This document shows positions 25,445 to 34,427 of a stretch of 64,000 nt of DNA, one piece after another; position 1 is the stretch's first letter; each line of letters begins with the position of its first letter. Made by a program: the position numbers and the translations under genes. Source of the DNA: Streptomyces barkulensis (GTDB taxonomy: Bacteria; Actinomycetota; Actinomycetes; Streptomycetales; Streptomycetaceae); assembly GCF_002843305.1 (NCBI RefSeq), contig NZ_PGSG01000009.1:124001-188000 (forward strand), given 5' to 3'. Under the pieces are notes generated by a model that searched no databases, was not told the DNA's origin, and saw nothing but the letters and a program-made list of their open reading frames with translations.

Positions 25445-28400
25445 ATGCCCGGTGGACGTTTCCGGCGGCCGGTGCGGCGCAGACCGTTCGGCGGCGCGGC
25501 CCTGACGGCCGTGCTGGTCGGCGCATCGCTCGCTCTTCTCCCTCCCGCCGCCCACGCGGACGGGTCCGGCGCCCTGCCGGCCGGGGCCACGGCCGAGGAG
25601 CGGGCGCTGGACCGGGCCGCCCGCAGCGGCGAGGCGGTCGAGGTCACCGCGCTGCGCACCGAATCCAGCGAGGTGCACGCCCAGCCTGACGGCACCCTGC
25701 GCCTGACCCAGCACGCGCGCCCCGTACGGGTACGGCGCGACGGCGGCTGGACACCGGTGGACACCACCCTCGCCAAGGCGGACGGCCGGGTGGCGCCCAG
25801 GGCCGCCGCAGGCAGCGTCACCTTCTCCGCGGGGGGCGAAGGGCCGCTGGTGGAGATGGCCGACCAGGGCCGGACCCTGGCCCTGTCATGGCCCGATCCG
25901 CTCCCCGAGCCGGTACTGGAGGACAGTGTCGCCCGTTATCCCGACGTCCTGCCCGGCGTCGACCTGGCGCTGGCGGCCGACGTCGACGGATTCTCCCAGG
26001 TACTCGTCGTCAAGACGCCCCAGGCCGCGAACAGCGCCGCGCTGCGGGAGATCTCCTTCGGCTTCGAGACCGAAGGGCTCACCATCAGCCTTGACGGGGA
26101 GACCAACGCGCTGACGGCACAGAACCCGGCCGGGCAGACGGTGTTCGCCACCTCCACCGCCCGGATGTGGGACTCCTCCGCCGAGCAGACGACGGCCGCC
26201 GGGGAGTCGGCCACCCGGAGATACGGGACCGCCGCCGAGCAGACCACCGCGGACGCCCCGCTCCTGTCCGGTGACGACTTCGATCCGGGCACCCGTAGCG
26301 CCGCGGTGGGCGTCGAGGTGTCGGAGCATGCCCTGGTCCTCTCCCCCGACCGGGATCTGCTCTCCTCACCCGACACCACCTTCCCCGTCTACATCGACCC
26401 TCGCTTCACAGGCGACCGCGAGGCCTGGACCACTGCCTACAAGCCCCGTCCGAACAATTCCTATTGGAACGGCACGGGCTGGGGCAGCAGCGCCAAGGAC
26501 GCGCGAGTGGGGTACGAGTCGGCCACCGGCGGCACCGCCCGCTCGTTCTTCCGGATGGGCGCCAGGGACCTGGCCGGGGTGCAGGTGCTGGACGCGCAGT
26601 TCAACATCACCATGACCCACTCGTGGTCCTGCTCCGCCCGGCCGGTGGAGTTGTGGCTGACCGGAGCGATCAGCTCCTCCACCACCTGGAACAGGCAGCC
26701 CTCCTGGAGCACCAAGCTGGACACTCTCAACGCCGCACACGGCAACGAGACGTACGGCTGCGCCAACAAGGGCGTCGACTTCGACGCCACCGAGGCCGCG
26801 CGGCAGGCCGCCTCCAAGAGGTGGAGCAACATCACCTTCGGACTGCGGGCGAGCAACGAGACCGACACCTACGGCTGGAAGCGGTTCAGTCCCAACCCCA
26901 AGCTCATCGTCGACTACAACCGGATTCCCAAGGCGCCCTGGAATCTGGACACCAGCCCCAGTACCCACAACGGCACCGACTGCGGCTACACCGCCCCGCG
27001 GGTGTGGCTGGGCAACACCGATGTGCGGCTGACGGCCTACGTCTCCGACCCCGACGGCGGTGACGTGCGGGTCCAGTTCCACCTGTGGGCCACCGGCAAG
27101 CGGTACGAGGACCCCGGGCTGCTCTTCGACAGGACCGTGACGGTCGCCTCGCGCAGCGGCGGCACCTACGCACACGTCACCGTCTCCAAGAGTCTGCTGG
27201 CCGAGCACACCGGCGCCGCCGGCGGGAACTTCTCCTGGAAGGCCAGGGCGCTGGACTCCCACTCCGCGTCCGACTGGACACCCCCCAAGGGCGACCCCGG
27301 CTGCCGCTTCGGCTTCGACCCGCAAAGGCCCACCCAGCTGCCCACCGTCACCTCGGCCCAGTACCCGGACGGCAGCGACGGGACCCTGGGCGCCCCGGCC
27401 CGCACCCCGGGCACCTTCACCTTGGGCAGCGGCGGGGTCGCCGACGTGGTCGAGTACCGGTACGGCCTGGACCGGAACCCGCCGGCGAACTCCGTGCGCC
27501 CCGCCGGCGCGGGCGGCTCGGTGGATGTCTCGCTCACTCCCGCCAGTACCGGGCCGCACACCCTGTACGTACAGAGCGTCGACCGGGCCGGCAACGTCTC
27601 CGACACCCAGCGCTACACCTTCTACGCGGCGAGCGCCGGGGTCACCGACGCGCCCGGGGACCTCAACGGCGACGGGAATCCGGACTTCTACGCCGTCGAC
27701 GGCGGCGGCAACCTGCGGCTGTACCCCGGCAACGGCTCCGGCGGTCACGCTCCCAGGGTCGATGTCTCCCCGACCGGCGACTGGACCGGCTCGCTGATCA
27801 CCCAGCGCGGCGACTGGACCGCCGACGGCTACTCCGACCTGATCACCCGGCGCGGCGACGGCAGACTGTGGCTCTACCCCAACGACGGGCTCGGCCACGT
27901 CTCCGGTGACACCCGGCAGGAGATCCTGCAGTTCACCGACGAGGAGGACACCCAGTACCTCGACCCGGCCTCCCTCGACCAGCTCGTCGCCGTCGGCGAC
28001 CTCGACGCCGACACCGAGTCGGCCGCCACCGACCTGGTGGCCGTCATCGGCGACCGGCTGTGGTACCTGCCCGGCTACACCAACGGCTATCTCGACCTGC
28101 CGATCCTCATCGGAGACAGCGGCTGGCGCGACACCACCCTGGTCTCCCCCGGCGACCTGGACGGCGACGGCCACCCCGACCTGCTGGTCCGGAACACCTC
28201 CACCGGCGAGCTGTGGCTCCACCGCGGACAGCCCGACGCGGAGGACCCGGACGCCACCGATCCGGCCTCACTGGGCGACACCGCCGCACGCGTGGCCTAC
28301 GGAGACGGCTGGACGACCACCGACCGGCCGCTGATCACCGCTCCCGGCGACGCCGACGACGACGGGGTCGCCGACCTGTGGACCACCGACGCTTCCGGAC

Positions 28401-28492
28401 GGCTGCTGTTCCTGCGGGGTGGCCGGGAGGCGGCCGGCAGTCCCACCGTCGTGGGCAACAGTGGCTGGCAGGCCATCACGGCGTTGTCCTGA
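25445..28492 (+). CDS. Secreted FG-GAP repeat protein paired with the RHS toxin
   Basis: This 1015-residue protein has a Sec signal (RRPFGGAALTAVLVGASLALLPPAAHA). Residues about 60-330 match the N-terminal region often found in streptomycete RHS-associated secreted proteins (VRRDGGWTPVDTTLA, YPDVLPGVDLALAADVDGFSQVLVVK). A beta-sandwich region with WNRQPSW and a KLIVDYN end and an Ig-like segment (WKARALDSHSASDWTPP) follow. From residue about 735, FG-GAP/VCBS repeats (DLNGDGNPDFYAV, GDLDGDGHPDLLVR, GDADDDGVADLW) provide calcium-binding propeller blades. GGAGG lies ten bases before ATG 25445. It is divergent from the toxin; a role as surface partner or adhesin is inferred. Confidence 0.85.
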   Translation: MPGGRFRRPVRRRPFGGAALTAVLVGASLALLPPAAHADGSGALPAGATAEERALDRAARSGEAVEVTALRTESSEVHAQPDGTLRLTQHARPVRVRRDGGWTPVDTTLAKADGRVAPRAAAGSVTFSAGGEGPLVEMADQGRTLALSWPDPLPEPVLEDSVARYPDVLPGVDLALAADVDGFSQVLVVKTPQAANSAALREISFGFETEGLTISLDGETNALTAQNPAGQTVFATSTARMWDSSAEQTTAAGESATRRYGTAAEQTTADAPLLSGDDFDPGTRSAAVGVEVSEHALVLSPDRDLLSSPDTTFPVYIDPRFTGDREAWTTAYKPRPNNSYWNGTGWGSSAKDARVGYESATGGTARSFFRMGARDLAGVQVLDAQFNITMTHSWSCSARPVELWLTGAISSSTTWNRQPSWSTKLDTLNAAHGNETYGCANKGVDFDATEAARQAASKRWSNITFGLRASNETDTYGWKRFSPNPKLIVDYNRIPKAPWNLDTSPSTHNGTDCGYTAPRVWLGNTDVRLTAYVSDPDGGDVRVQFHLWATGKRYEDPGLLFDRTVTVASRSGGTYAHVTVSKSLLAEHTGAAGGNFSWKARALDSHSASDWTPPKGDPGCRFGFDPQRPTQLPTVTSAQYPDGSDGTLGAPARTPGTFTLGSGGVADVVEYRYGLDRNPPANSVRPAGAGGSVDVSLTPASTGPHTLYVQSVDRAGNVSDTQRYTFYAASAGVTDAPGDLNGDGNPDFYAVDGGGNLRLYPGNGSGGHAPRVDVSPTGDWTGSLITQRGDWTADGYSDLITRRGDGRLWLYPNDGLGHVSGDTRQEILQFTDEEDTQYLDPASLDQLVAVGDLDADTESAATDLVAVIGDRLWYLPGYTNGYLDLPILIGDSGWRDTTLVSPGDLDGDGHPDLLVRNTSTGELWLHRGQPDAEDPDATDPASLGDTAARVAYGDGWTTTDRPLITAPGDADDDGVADLWTTDASGRLLFLRGGREAAGSPTVVGNSGWQAITALS

Positions 28493-28515
28493 CCGGCCCG
28501 GTCCGCTTCGCTCCT

Positions 28516-28549
28516 GCCGTCCCGCCCGGACCTCTCCGGGCGGGACGGC
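28516..28549 (+). terminator. Terminator after the FG-GAP gene
   Basis: A perfect 14-bp stem (28516-28529 with 28536-28549) with the loop ACCTCT starts 24 bases after the stop codon. Confidence 0.85.
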
Positions 28550-28585
28550 CCCGTTCACCCCGTCCGTCACACGGAGAGCAGCACC

Positions 28586-29500
28586 ATGAGCAGAACCGAC
28601 AACCGAGCAGGCGGACCGCTGAAGGCCGCCGGAACCTCCGCCGACGCGCCCGGCAGGACCGCACGCGAACGGCTGCGGGCCGAACGCGCGCGGCAGGCCG
28701 CACGAGCCAGGCTGCGCCGCCGGCTCGCCGTGGGCGCCGCGGTGGCGGCCTTGCTGGCCACCTCGGCCCTGGTCGGCTCCCTGGCCACACGCGGGGACGG
28801 CGGCGGACGGGGCGACGGCAGCGACTGGGCCGCCGCCGCCGAGGTCGCCGAGGAGGGCGGTGGCTCCGGCCCGTACGCGCGGTACACAGCGCCGGCCCAC
28901 GCCCGGGGCGAGGGAGGAACCGACATCATCCTGGGCCGGGAGGACGCCGGGCACACCCTCACCCTCTACGAGGACCTGCGCTGCCCGGTCTGCGCCGCCT
29001 TCGAGCAGGCCAACGGCGGGCGGATCCGCGAGGATGCCGAGGCGGGCCGGTACCGGGCCGAGTACGTCTTCGGCACCTTCCTCGACGAACGCGCCGGCGG
29101 CACCGGTTCGCGCAACGCGCTCAGTGCGCTCGGTGCCGCGCTGGACGTGAGCCCCGAGGCGTTCCTGGCCTACAAGGAGGTGCTCTTCTCCGCCGACCGC
29201 CACCCCGACGAGGCCTCGGACGAGTTCGCCGACGACCGGCACCTGGTCGGGCTCGCCCAGGAGGTCGCCGTGCTCAGGGGACACGACGGCTTCGAGAGGG
29301 CGGTCCTGGACGGGGTCTACGATCCGTGGGCGCTGCGGGTCTCGGCGAAGTTCGACGCGGCCGAGGACGTCACCGGCACGCCGGCCGCCGAACTCGACGG
29401 CGAGCGGATCCAGGAGGGGGGTGCCGGCGTCCCGCCCATGGACCCCGGACGGTTCGGCCGGCTCGTGGAGGCGGCCATGGAGCGGTCCGCGGGTCGGTGA
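28586..29500 (+). CDS. Membrane-anchored DsbA/thioredoxin-fold protein
   Basis: This 304-residue protein has an Arg-rich cytoplasmic start (ARERLRAERARQAARARLRRR), one membrane segment (LAVGAAVAALLATSALVGSLA) and an extracellular DsbA-like domain. The redox motif is C133-P-V-C136 in YEDLRCPVCAAFEQ, and the cis-proline loop is VTGTPAAELDG. Such proteins form or isomerise disulfides in secreted proteins; this may include the cysteine-containing secreted proteins encoded beside it. GGAGAG lies upstream of ATG 28586. Streptomyces carry several paralogues, so its client is unknown. Confidence 0.88.
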   Translation: MSRTDNRAGGPLKAAGTSADAPGRTARERLRAERARQAARARLRRRLAVGAAVAALLATSALVGSLATRGDGGGRGDGSDWAAAAEVAEEGGGSGPYARYTAPAHARGEGGTDIILGREDAGHTLTLYEDLRCPVCAAFEQANGGRIREDAEAGRYRAEYVFGTFLDERAGGTGSRNALSALGAALDVSPEAFLAYKEVLFSADRHPDEASDEFADDRHLVGLAQEVAVLRGHDGFERAVLDGVYDPWALRVSAKFDAAEDVTGTPAAELDGERIQEGGAGVPPMDPGRFGRLVEAAMERSAGR

Positions 29501-29654
29501 CCAGCGAGGAGGCGTACCGGTTACACACCGGCCGGACGGCCTCCTGTGCGAAACTTGGCTCCATTCCACGTGAAATTCCACGAGAACGGGCTCTTCCGGC
29601 GGCGCCGCACGTCCAGGGCCCGCCCGATCCGTCCCGCGGGGGAGAGCCTTGCCG

Positions 29655-30122
29655 ATGAAACGCACACCGCTTCCGGGCGTCGGCATCCAGTACGACGTCG
29701 CCACCCGTTCCGGGCGGCACCTGTCCGTCGTCGTCCACCAGGACGGCCGCCGCTTCCTGGGCTTCTACGACCCCGAGGACCCCGACACCTGCCAGGCGTC
29801 CTTCCAGCTCGACTCCGACGAGGCCGCCTCCCTGGCCGCGCTGATCGCCCCCGAGCCCGAGGCGCCGGATCTGGCCGTCGGGGAACTGGACCTGGCCACC
29901 GAGCGGATCCCGGTGACCGCCAAGTCCCCTTACCGGGGCCGGCCGCTGGGCGACACCCGTGCCCGTACCCGCACCGGGGCGTCCATCGTCGCGGTCCTGC
30001 GGCGCACCGCGCCGCACCCTGCCCCGGGGCCGGACTTCAGACTGGAGGCGGGGGACATCCTCGTGGTCGTGGGCACCCGCCAGGGCGTCGAGGAACTCGC
30101 CCAGATCATCACGGGGGGCTGA
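29655..30122 (+). CDS. Cation/proton antiporter regulatory subunit (RCK_C, KhtT-like)
   Basis: This 155-residue cytoplasmic protein has an N-terminal KhtT-like part (MKRTPLPGVGIQYDVATRSGR) and a C-terminal RCK_C domain (TGASIVAVLRRT, then LEAGDILVVVGTRQGVEELAQII). It would bind a nucleotide such as c-di-AMP, as known for KhtT homologues, and gate the membrane subunit. ATG 29655 is preferred over TTG 29649 because GGAGAG is eight bases upstream. Only two bases separate its stop from the antiporter start. A direct repeat ATTCCACG (29563 and 29575) lies upstream. Confidence 0.88.
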   Translation: MKRTPLPGVGIQYDVATRSGRHLSVVVHQDGRRFLGFYDPEDPDTCQASFQLDSDEAASLAALIAPEPEAPDLAVGELDLATERIPVTAKSPYRGRPLGDTRARTRTGASIVAVLRRTAPHPAPGPDFRLEAGDILVVVGTRQGVEELAQIITGG

Positions 30123-30124
30123 GC

Positions 30125-31384
30125 ATGCACGACACCACCATGCTGCTCATCGAGCTGGGCGCCATCATCCTCGGTCTGGGGATCATCGGGCGGTTCGCCG
30201 GGCGGATCGGCCTGTCCGCCATCCCCCTCTACCTGCTGGTCGGCCTCGCCTTCGGCCACGGCGGGATCTTCGAGCTCAGCGCCAGCGAGGAGTTCATCGC
30301 CATCGGCGCCGAGATCGGCGTGATCCTGCTGCTGCTCCTGCTGGGCCTGGAGTACAGCGCCTCCGAGCTCGTGGACAACCTCAGGACGCAGTACCCCTCG
30401 GGCATGGTGGACTTCGTCCTCAACGCCACGCCGGGAGCCGTCGCCGCCCTCGTCCTGGGCTGGGGGCCGGTGGCCGCCGTGGCACTGGCCGGCGTCACCT
30501 GGATCTCCTCCTCCGGCGTCATCGCCAAGGTCCTCACCGACCTGGGCCGGCTCGGCAACCGCGAGACACCCGTCGTCCTCGGCGTCCTGGTCATGGAGGA
30601 CCTGGCGATGGCGGTCTACCTGCCGATCCTGACCACCCTGCTGGCCGGTGTCGGCCTGATGGGCGGCAGCGTCAGCCTGATCGTCGCCCTGGGCACGGTC
30701 GGCCTGGTCCTCTACGTCGCGCTGCGCCACGGCCGGCTGATCAGCAAGGCCGTCTCCTCCGACAACCCCGAGCTGCTGCTGCTGGTGGTGCTCGGCCTGA
30801 CCGTCCTGATCGCCGGGATCGCCCAGCAGCTGCACGTCTCGGCGGCGGTCGGCGCGTTCCTCGTCGGCATCGCCCTGTCCGGCGAGGTCGCCGAGAGCGC
30901 CCAGCGGCTGTTCACCCCGCTGCGGGACCTGTTCGCGGCGGTGTTCTTCGTCTTCTTCGGCCTGTCCACCGATCCGGGCAACATCCCGCCGGTGCTCGTC
31001 CCGGCGCTGATCCTGGCCGTGGTGACCGTGGTGACCAAGGTCGCCACCGGCTGGTACGCGGCGCAGCGCGCCGACATCAGCCCCAGGGGCCGGCTGCGGG
31101 CGGGCGGAGCCCTGGTGGCGCGCGGCGAGTTCTCCATCGTCATCGCCGGCCTGGCGGCCGGGGTCGCCACCGAGATCCGTCCGCTGGCCACCGCCTACGT
31201 GCTGCTGATGGTGATAATCGGCCCGCTGGCCGCCCGCTGGACGGAGCCCGCCGTCAGGGCCCTGATGCCCCGGCTGGTACCGGTCTCCTCCGGCTCCTCG
31301 GGGCAGCCGCCGGCCGGAATGCGGGAAGGGTCCGGGATCCCCTCCGACACGGCGGCCCGCGCGGACTCCCCCACCCAGCCGTAG
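30125..31384 (+). CDS. Potassium/proton antiporter, CPA2 family (KhtU-like)
   Basis: This 419-residue integral membrane protein has about twelve hydrophobic segments. CPA2 features are visible: GRIGLSAIPLYLLVGLAFG, LLLLLLGLEYSASEL, and VLVMEDLAMAVYLP with the ion-binding-type glutamate-aspartate pair. It would exchange K+ (or another cation) for H+ and is the channel-forming partner of the RCK_C protein encoded two bases upstream. A role in pH and osmotic balance is inferred from KhtTU systems. Confidence 0.9.
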   Translation: MHDTTMLLIELGAIILGLGIIGRFAGRIGLSAIPLYLLVGLAFGHGGIFELSASEEFIAIGAEIGVILLLLLLGLEYSASELVDNLRTQYPSGMVDFVLNATPGAVAALVLGWGPVAAVALAGVTWISSSGVIAKVLTDLGRLGNRETPVVLGVLVMEDLAMAVYLPILTTLLAGVGLMGGSVSLIVALGTVGLVLYVALRHGRLISKAVSSDNPELLLLVVLGLTVLIAGIAQQLHVSAAVGAFLVGIALSGEVAESAQRLFTPLRDLFAAVFFVFFGLSTDPGNIPPVLVPALILAVVTVVTKVATGWYAAQRADISPRGRLRAGGALVARGEFSIVIAGLAAGVATEIRPLATAYVLLMVIIGPLAARWTEPAVRALMPRLVPVSSGSSGQPPAGMREGSGIPSDTAARADSPTQP

Positions 31385-31428
31385 GGCCGGAAGGAGGCGC
31401 CCGCGGCCGGTGAGGCATCATCTCCTGC

Positions 31429-32904
31429 ATGGGGACAGTCGCCGGTCTGGACAGTTCGTCCGAGTACACCCGCATCGTCGTCTGCGACACCGACACCGGT
31501 GCCGTCGTCAGACAGGGATACGCCCCGCATCCCGCGCCCGGGGGCGCCGGCGGCGGGGAGGACGGGACCGGAGCGGCCCCGGGCAGGCGCACCGAGACCG
31601 ACCCGCAGGCGTGGCTGCTCTCGCTCGGCGACGCCGCGGCCGGCGGGGTGCTGGAGGGCGTCCAGGCCATCGGCGTCTCGGCGCAGCAGAACGGGCTGGT
31701 CGCGCTCGACGAGGCGGGCGACCCGGTGCGGCCCGCGCTGGCCGGCAACGACCGGCGCGCGCAGACCGCCGCGGCCGACCTCGTCGACGCGCTCGGCGGA
31801 CGCGAGGCGTGGGCGCAGGCGGTGGGCACCGTGCCGCAGGCGGCGCAGCCGGTCGCGAAGCTGCGCTGGCTGGCCCGGCACGAGCCGGAGGCGGCCCGGC
31901 GCGTGGCCGAGGTCCTCCAGCCGCACGACTGGCTGGTGTGGCAGCTGCTGGGCCGTCCGCAGCGCCGCACCACCGACCGCGGTGACGCCTCGGGGACCGG
32001 CTACTGGTCGGCCGCCACCGAGTCCTGGCGGGCGGACCTGGCCGAGCTGGCGCTCGGTCATCCGGTGAGGCTGCCGGATGTGCTGGGTCCGGCCGAGCCC
32101 GCCGGTCACACCCCCGAGGGGCTGTTGATCTCGGCCGGCACGGGCGAGACGATGGCCGCCGCCTTCGGCCTGGGCGTCGGCCCGGGTGATGCGGTGGTCT
32201 CGCTGGGGGCCTCCGGTTCGGTCTTCTCCGTGCACCACCAGGCGCTGGCCGAGCCGACCGGCATGATCACCTCGCTCGCCGACGCCACCGGTATGCATCT
32301 GCCGGTGGTGCACACGCTCAACGCCGTACGGGCGCTGCGCGGCGCCGCCGAACTGCTCGGCACCTCCCTGGAGGGCCTGTCGGAGCTAGCGCTGGCCTCC
32401 ACGCCCGGCTCCCACGGGCTGGTGCTGCTGCCCTATCTGGAGGGTGAGCGCACCCCCGATCTGCCGCACACCGCCGGCACGCTGGCCGGGCTGCGGCGCG
32501 AGAGCATGAAGCCGGAGCATCTGGCGCGCGCCGCCTTCGAGGGGATGCTGTGCGGTCTCGCCGACGCCCTGGACGTGCTGCGCGGCCGGGGCGTGTCGGT
32601 CGGCCGGGTCTTCCTGCTGGGGGCAGCGGCCGGTCTCCCGGCCGTACAGGCGATCGCCCCGGCCCTGCTGGGCGCGCAGGTGGTGGTCCCCGAGCCCGCC
32701 GACTACACGGCGCTGGGCGCGGCCCGCCAGGCCGCCTGGGCTCTGGGGGTGTCCCGGGGCACGCTCTCGCCGCGGCAGCCCCCGATGTGGTCCGCCCCCG
32801 CCGGCCGGGTCCTGGAACCGGGCGAGGAGCTGGCGGTGGGCCAGGCGGTGCGGCAGCAGTACGCGACGGTGCGGGAGCAGACGCATCCGGGTGCTTTCGG
32901 CTGA
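31429..32904 (+). CDS. FGGY carbohydrate kinase (xylulokinase-like)
   Basis: This 491-residue kinase has the two FGGY actin-like domains: VAGLDSSSEYTRIVVCD at the start, QQNGLVALDEAG with the substrate region, and LGASGSVFSVH and FEGMLCGLADALDVLRGRGV in the second half. The best overall resemblance is to xylulokinase, phosphorylating D-xylulose with ATP. No isomerase lies beside it. No ribosome-binding site is visible at ATG 31429. An insert of Gly/Ala/Arg/Thr at residues about 35-60 is longer than usual. Confidence 0.85.
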   Translation: MGTVAGLDSSSEYTRIVVCDTDTGAVVRQGYAPHPAPGGAGGGEDGTGAAPGRRTETDPQAWLLSLGDAAAGGVLEGVQAIGVSAQQNGLVALDEAGDPVRPALAGNDRRAQTAAADLVDALGGREAWAQAVGTVPQAAQPVAKLRWLARHEPEAARRVAEVLQPHDWLVWQLLGRPQRRTTDRGDASGTGYWSAATESWRADLAELALGHPVRLPDVLGPAEPAGHTPEGLLISAGTGETMAAAFGLGVGPGDAVVSLGASGSVFSVHHQALAEPTGMITSLADATGMHLPVVHTLNAVRALRGAAELLGTSLEGLSELALASTPGSHGLVLLPYLEGERTPDLPHTAGTLAGLRRESMKPEHLARAAFEGMLCGLADALDVLRGRGVSVGRVFLLGAAAGLPAVQAIAPALLGAQVVVPEPADYTALGAARQAAWALGVSRGTLSPRQPPMWSAPAGRVLEPGEELAVGQAVRQQYATVREQTHPGAFG

Positions 32905-32991
32905 GCCCGCACCGGCGGCACCGGCCGGGGGCCGGGGATCGGGCCGAGCCGGCCGACGGGGCCGAGCGGCCGGGGGTCGGGGGCCGGGAGG

Positions 32992-34170
32992 TCAGTCCAG
33001 ATAGCCCCTGAGCTGGTCCGCGTAAGCGTGGTCCCGGAGCCTGGCCAGCGTCCTGGACTCGATCTGGCGGATGCGTTCGCGGGTGACGCCGAAGAGGCGG
33101 CCGATCTCCTCCAGCGTGCGGGGCCGGCCGTCGACGAGCCCGTAGCGCAGCTGGACGACCCTGCGCTCCCGCTCGCCGAGGGTGGACAGCACCGCGTCCA
33201 GGTGCCGGCGCAGCAGCAGGAAGGCGGCGGTCTCCACGGGTGAGGGGGCGTCGCCGTCCTCGATGAGGTCGCCGAGGCTGACGTCGTCCTCCTCGCCCAC
33301 CGGGGCGTGCAGCGACACCGGTTCCCGGGCCAGCCGCAGCACCTCGCCGACCCGCTCTCCGGTCAGGCCGAGCTGGGCCGCGACCTCCTCGGGCGTCGGC
33401 TCGTAGCCGCGCTCCTGGAGGATGCGGCGCTGGACGCGGACGACCCGGTTGATCAGTTCCACGACGTGCACCGGGACCCTGATGGTGCGGGCCTGGTCGG
33501 CCAGCGCCCGGGACATGGCCTGGCGTATCCACCAGGTGGCGTAGGTGGAGAACTTGTAGCCGCGGGTGTAGTCGAACTTCTCCACGGCCCGGATGAGGCC
33601 CAGGTTGCCCTCCTGGACCAGGTCGAGCATGGTCAGCCCGCGGCCGGCGTACCGCTTGGCCACCGAGACCACCAGGCGGAGGTTGGCCTCGATCAGGCGG
33701 CGTTTGGCCACCCGGCCCATGACCACCAGCCGGTCGAGGTCGAGGGCGAGGCTCTCATCGAGGCCGGGGGTGCGGGTGAGCTTCTCCTCGGCGAACAGCC
33801 CCGCCTCGACGCGCCGGGCGAGCTCGACCTCCTCGGCGGCCGTCAGCAGGGGGACGCGGCCGATCTCGCGCAGGTACTGGCGGAAGAGGTCGGCGGAGGG
33901 ACCGGTCGCGTCGGGTCCGCCCGTCCGGGGGGCGAGAGGGGGCTCCGCCCGGAGGCGTTCGGCATCCGGTTCCGCCTCACACCCGGGGACGGCCTCCCGC
34001 CCGGGAACGGCCTCCCGCCCGGAGACCGCCCGCGGGCCGTCCCCGGGCGGTACGGCGGCCAGGGCCGGAGCGCTCGGGGTGCCGGAAGCGGCGGGGGCGG
34101 TGGAAGCGGCGGGGGCGGTGGAAGCGGCGGGGGCGGCGAGGGTCCGGGTCTGCACGGGGGCGGCCTCCAA
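32992..34170 (-). CDS. hrdA: RNA polymerase sigma factor, principal-family (HrdA-type)
   Basis: This 392-residue group 1/2 sigma-70 factor has regions 1.2 ([16 protein letters not shown]), 2 ([49 protein letters not shown]), 3 and 4 ([28 protein letters not shown]). It directs core polymerase to vegetative-type promoters. It lacks the long acidic region of HrdB and is next to dnaG, which fits the nonessential HrdA group. The N-terminal 80 residues are low complexity, with a triple TAPAAS-type repeat (18-base units, 34084-34137) and a second repeat EAVPGR. The paralogue assignment is from memory. Confidence 0.88.
   Translation of the reverse strand: MEAAPVQTRTLAAPAASTAPAASTAPAASGTPSAPALAAVPPGDGPRAVSGREAVPGREAVPGCEAEPDAERLRAEPPLAPRTGGPDATGPSADLFRQYLREIGRVPLLTAAEEVELARRVEAGLFAEEKLTRTPGLDESLALDLDRLVVMGRVAKRRLIEANLRLVVSVAKRYAGRGLTMLDLVQEGNLGLIRAVEKFDYTRGYKFSTYATWWIRQAMSRALADQARTIRVPVHVVELINRVVRVQRRILQERGYEPTPEEVAAQLGLTGERVGEVLRLAREPVSLHAPVGEEDDVSLGDLIEDGDAPSPVETAAFLLLRRHLDAVLSTLGERERRVVQLRYGLVDGRPRTLEEIGRLFGVTRERIRQIESRTLARLRDHAYADQLRGYLD
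34084..34137 (-). repeat. Three 18-bp tandem repeats in the hrdA N-terminus
   Basis: The unit GGAAGCGGCGGGGGCGGT occurs three times (34084, 34102, 34120; the last diverges by one base at the end). It encodes a repeated Ala/Ser/Thr/Pro hexapeptide in the disordered N-terminus. A second, two-copy 18-bp repeat is near 33990-34025. Confidence 0.75.
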
Positions 34171-34296
34171 GTTGGTCGCTGCCGGTTCGGGGACGACACG
34201 CGAGACGAGGACGGGCGCGGCCGCACCGCCGCCCGCACCGCGGCGGACGAACGGTGCCGAGGGGGTACGCGCTCCGGGGGCTCGGGCACCTCCCTC

Positions 34297-34316
34297 AGTG
34301 TGGGGTACGACACACT
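34297..34316. promoter_or_regulatory. Inverted repeat in the hrdA upstream region
   Basis: AGTGTG (34297-34302) and CACACT (34311-34316) form an inverted repeat with an 8-base spacer in the 257-base gap between dnaG and hrdA. It could be an operator or part of a structured leader; no promoter hexamers were convincing here. Confidence 0.3.
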
Positions 34317-34387
34317 CCCGCCACGAGGGGCGTGCGCACGGTTTCTGGACTCACGGGTGACCGAACGGGTGCGGAACGTGACAGAAC

Positions 34388-34409
34388 GGGCCGGTGCGGG
34401 ATCCGGCCC
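34388..34409. terminator. Weak terminator after dnaG
   Basis: GGGCCGG and CCGGCCC form a 7-bp stem with an 8-base loop, about 20 bases beyond the dnaG stop on the leftward path. Confidence 0.4.
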
Positions 34410-34427
34410 GCTCGTTCCGCGCGCGGC

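Noticed and set aside
25265..25714. Upstream extension of the RHS toxin
   Set aside because: It would overlap the divergent FG-GAP gene and bury the signal peptide; promoter hexamers lie between.
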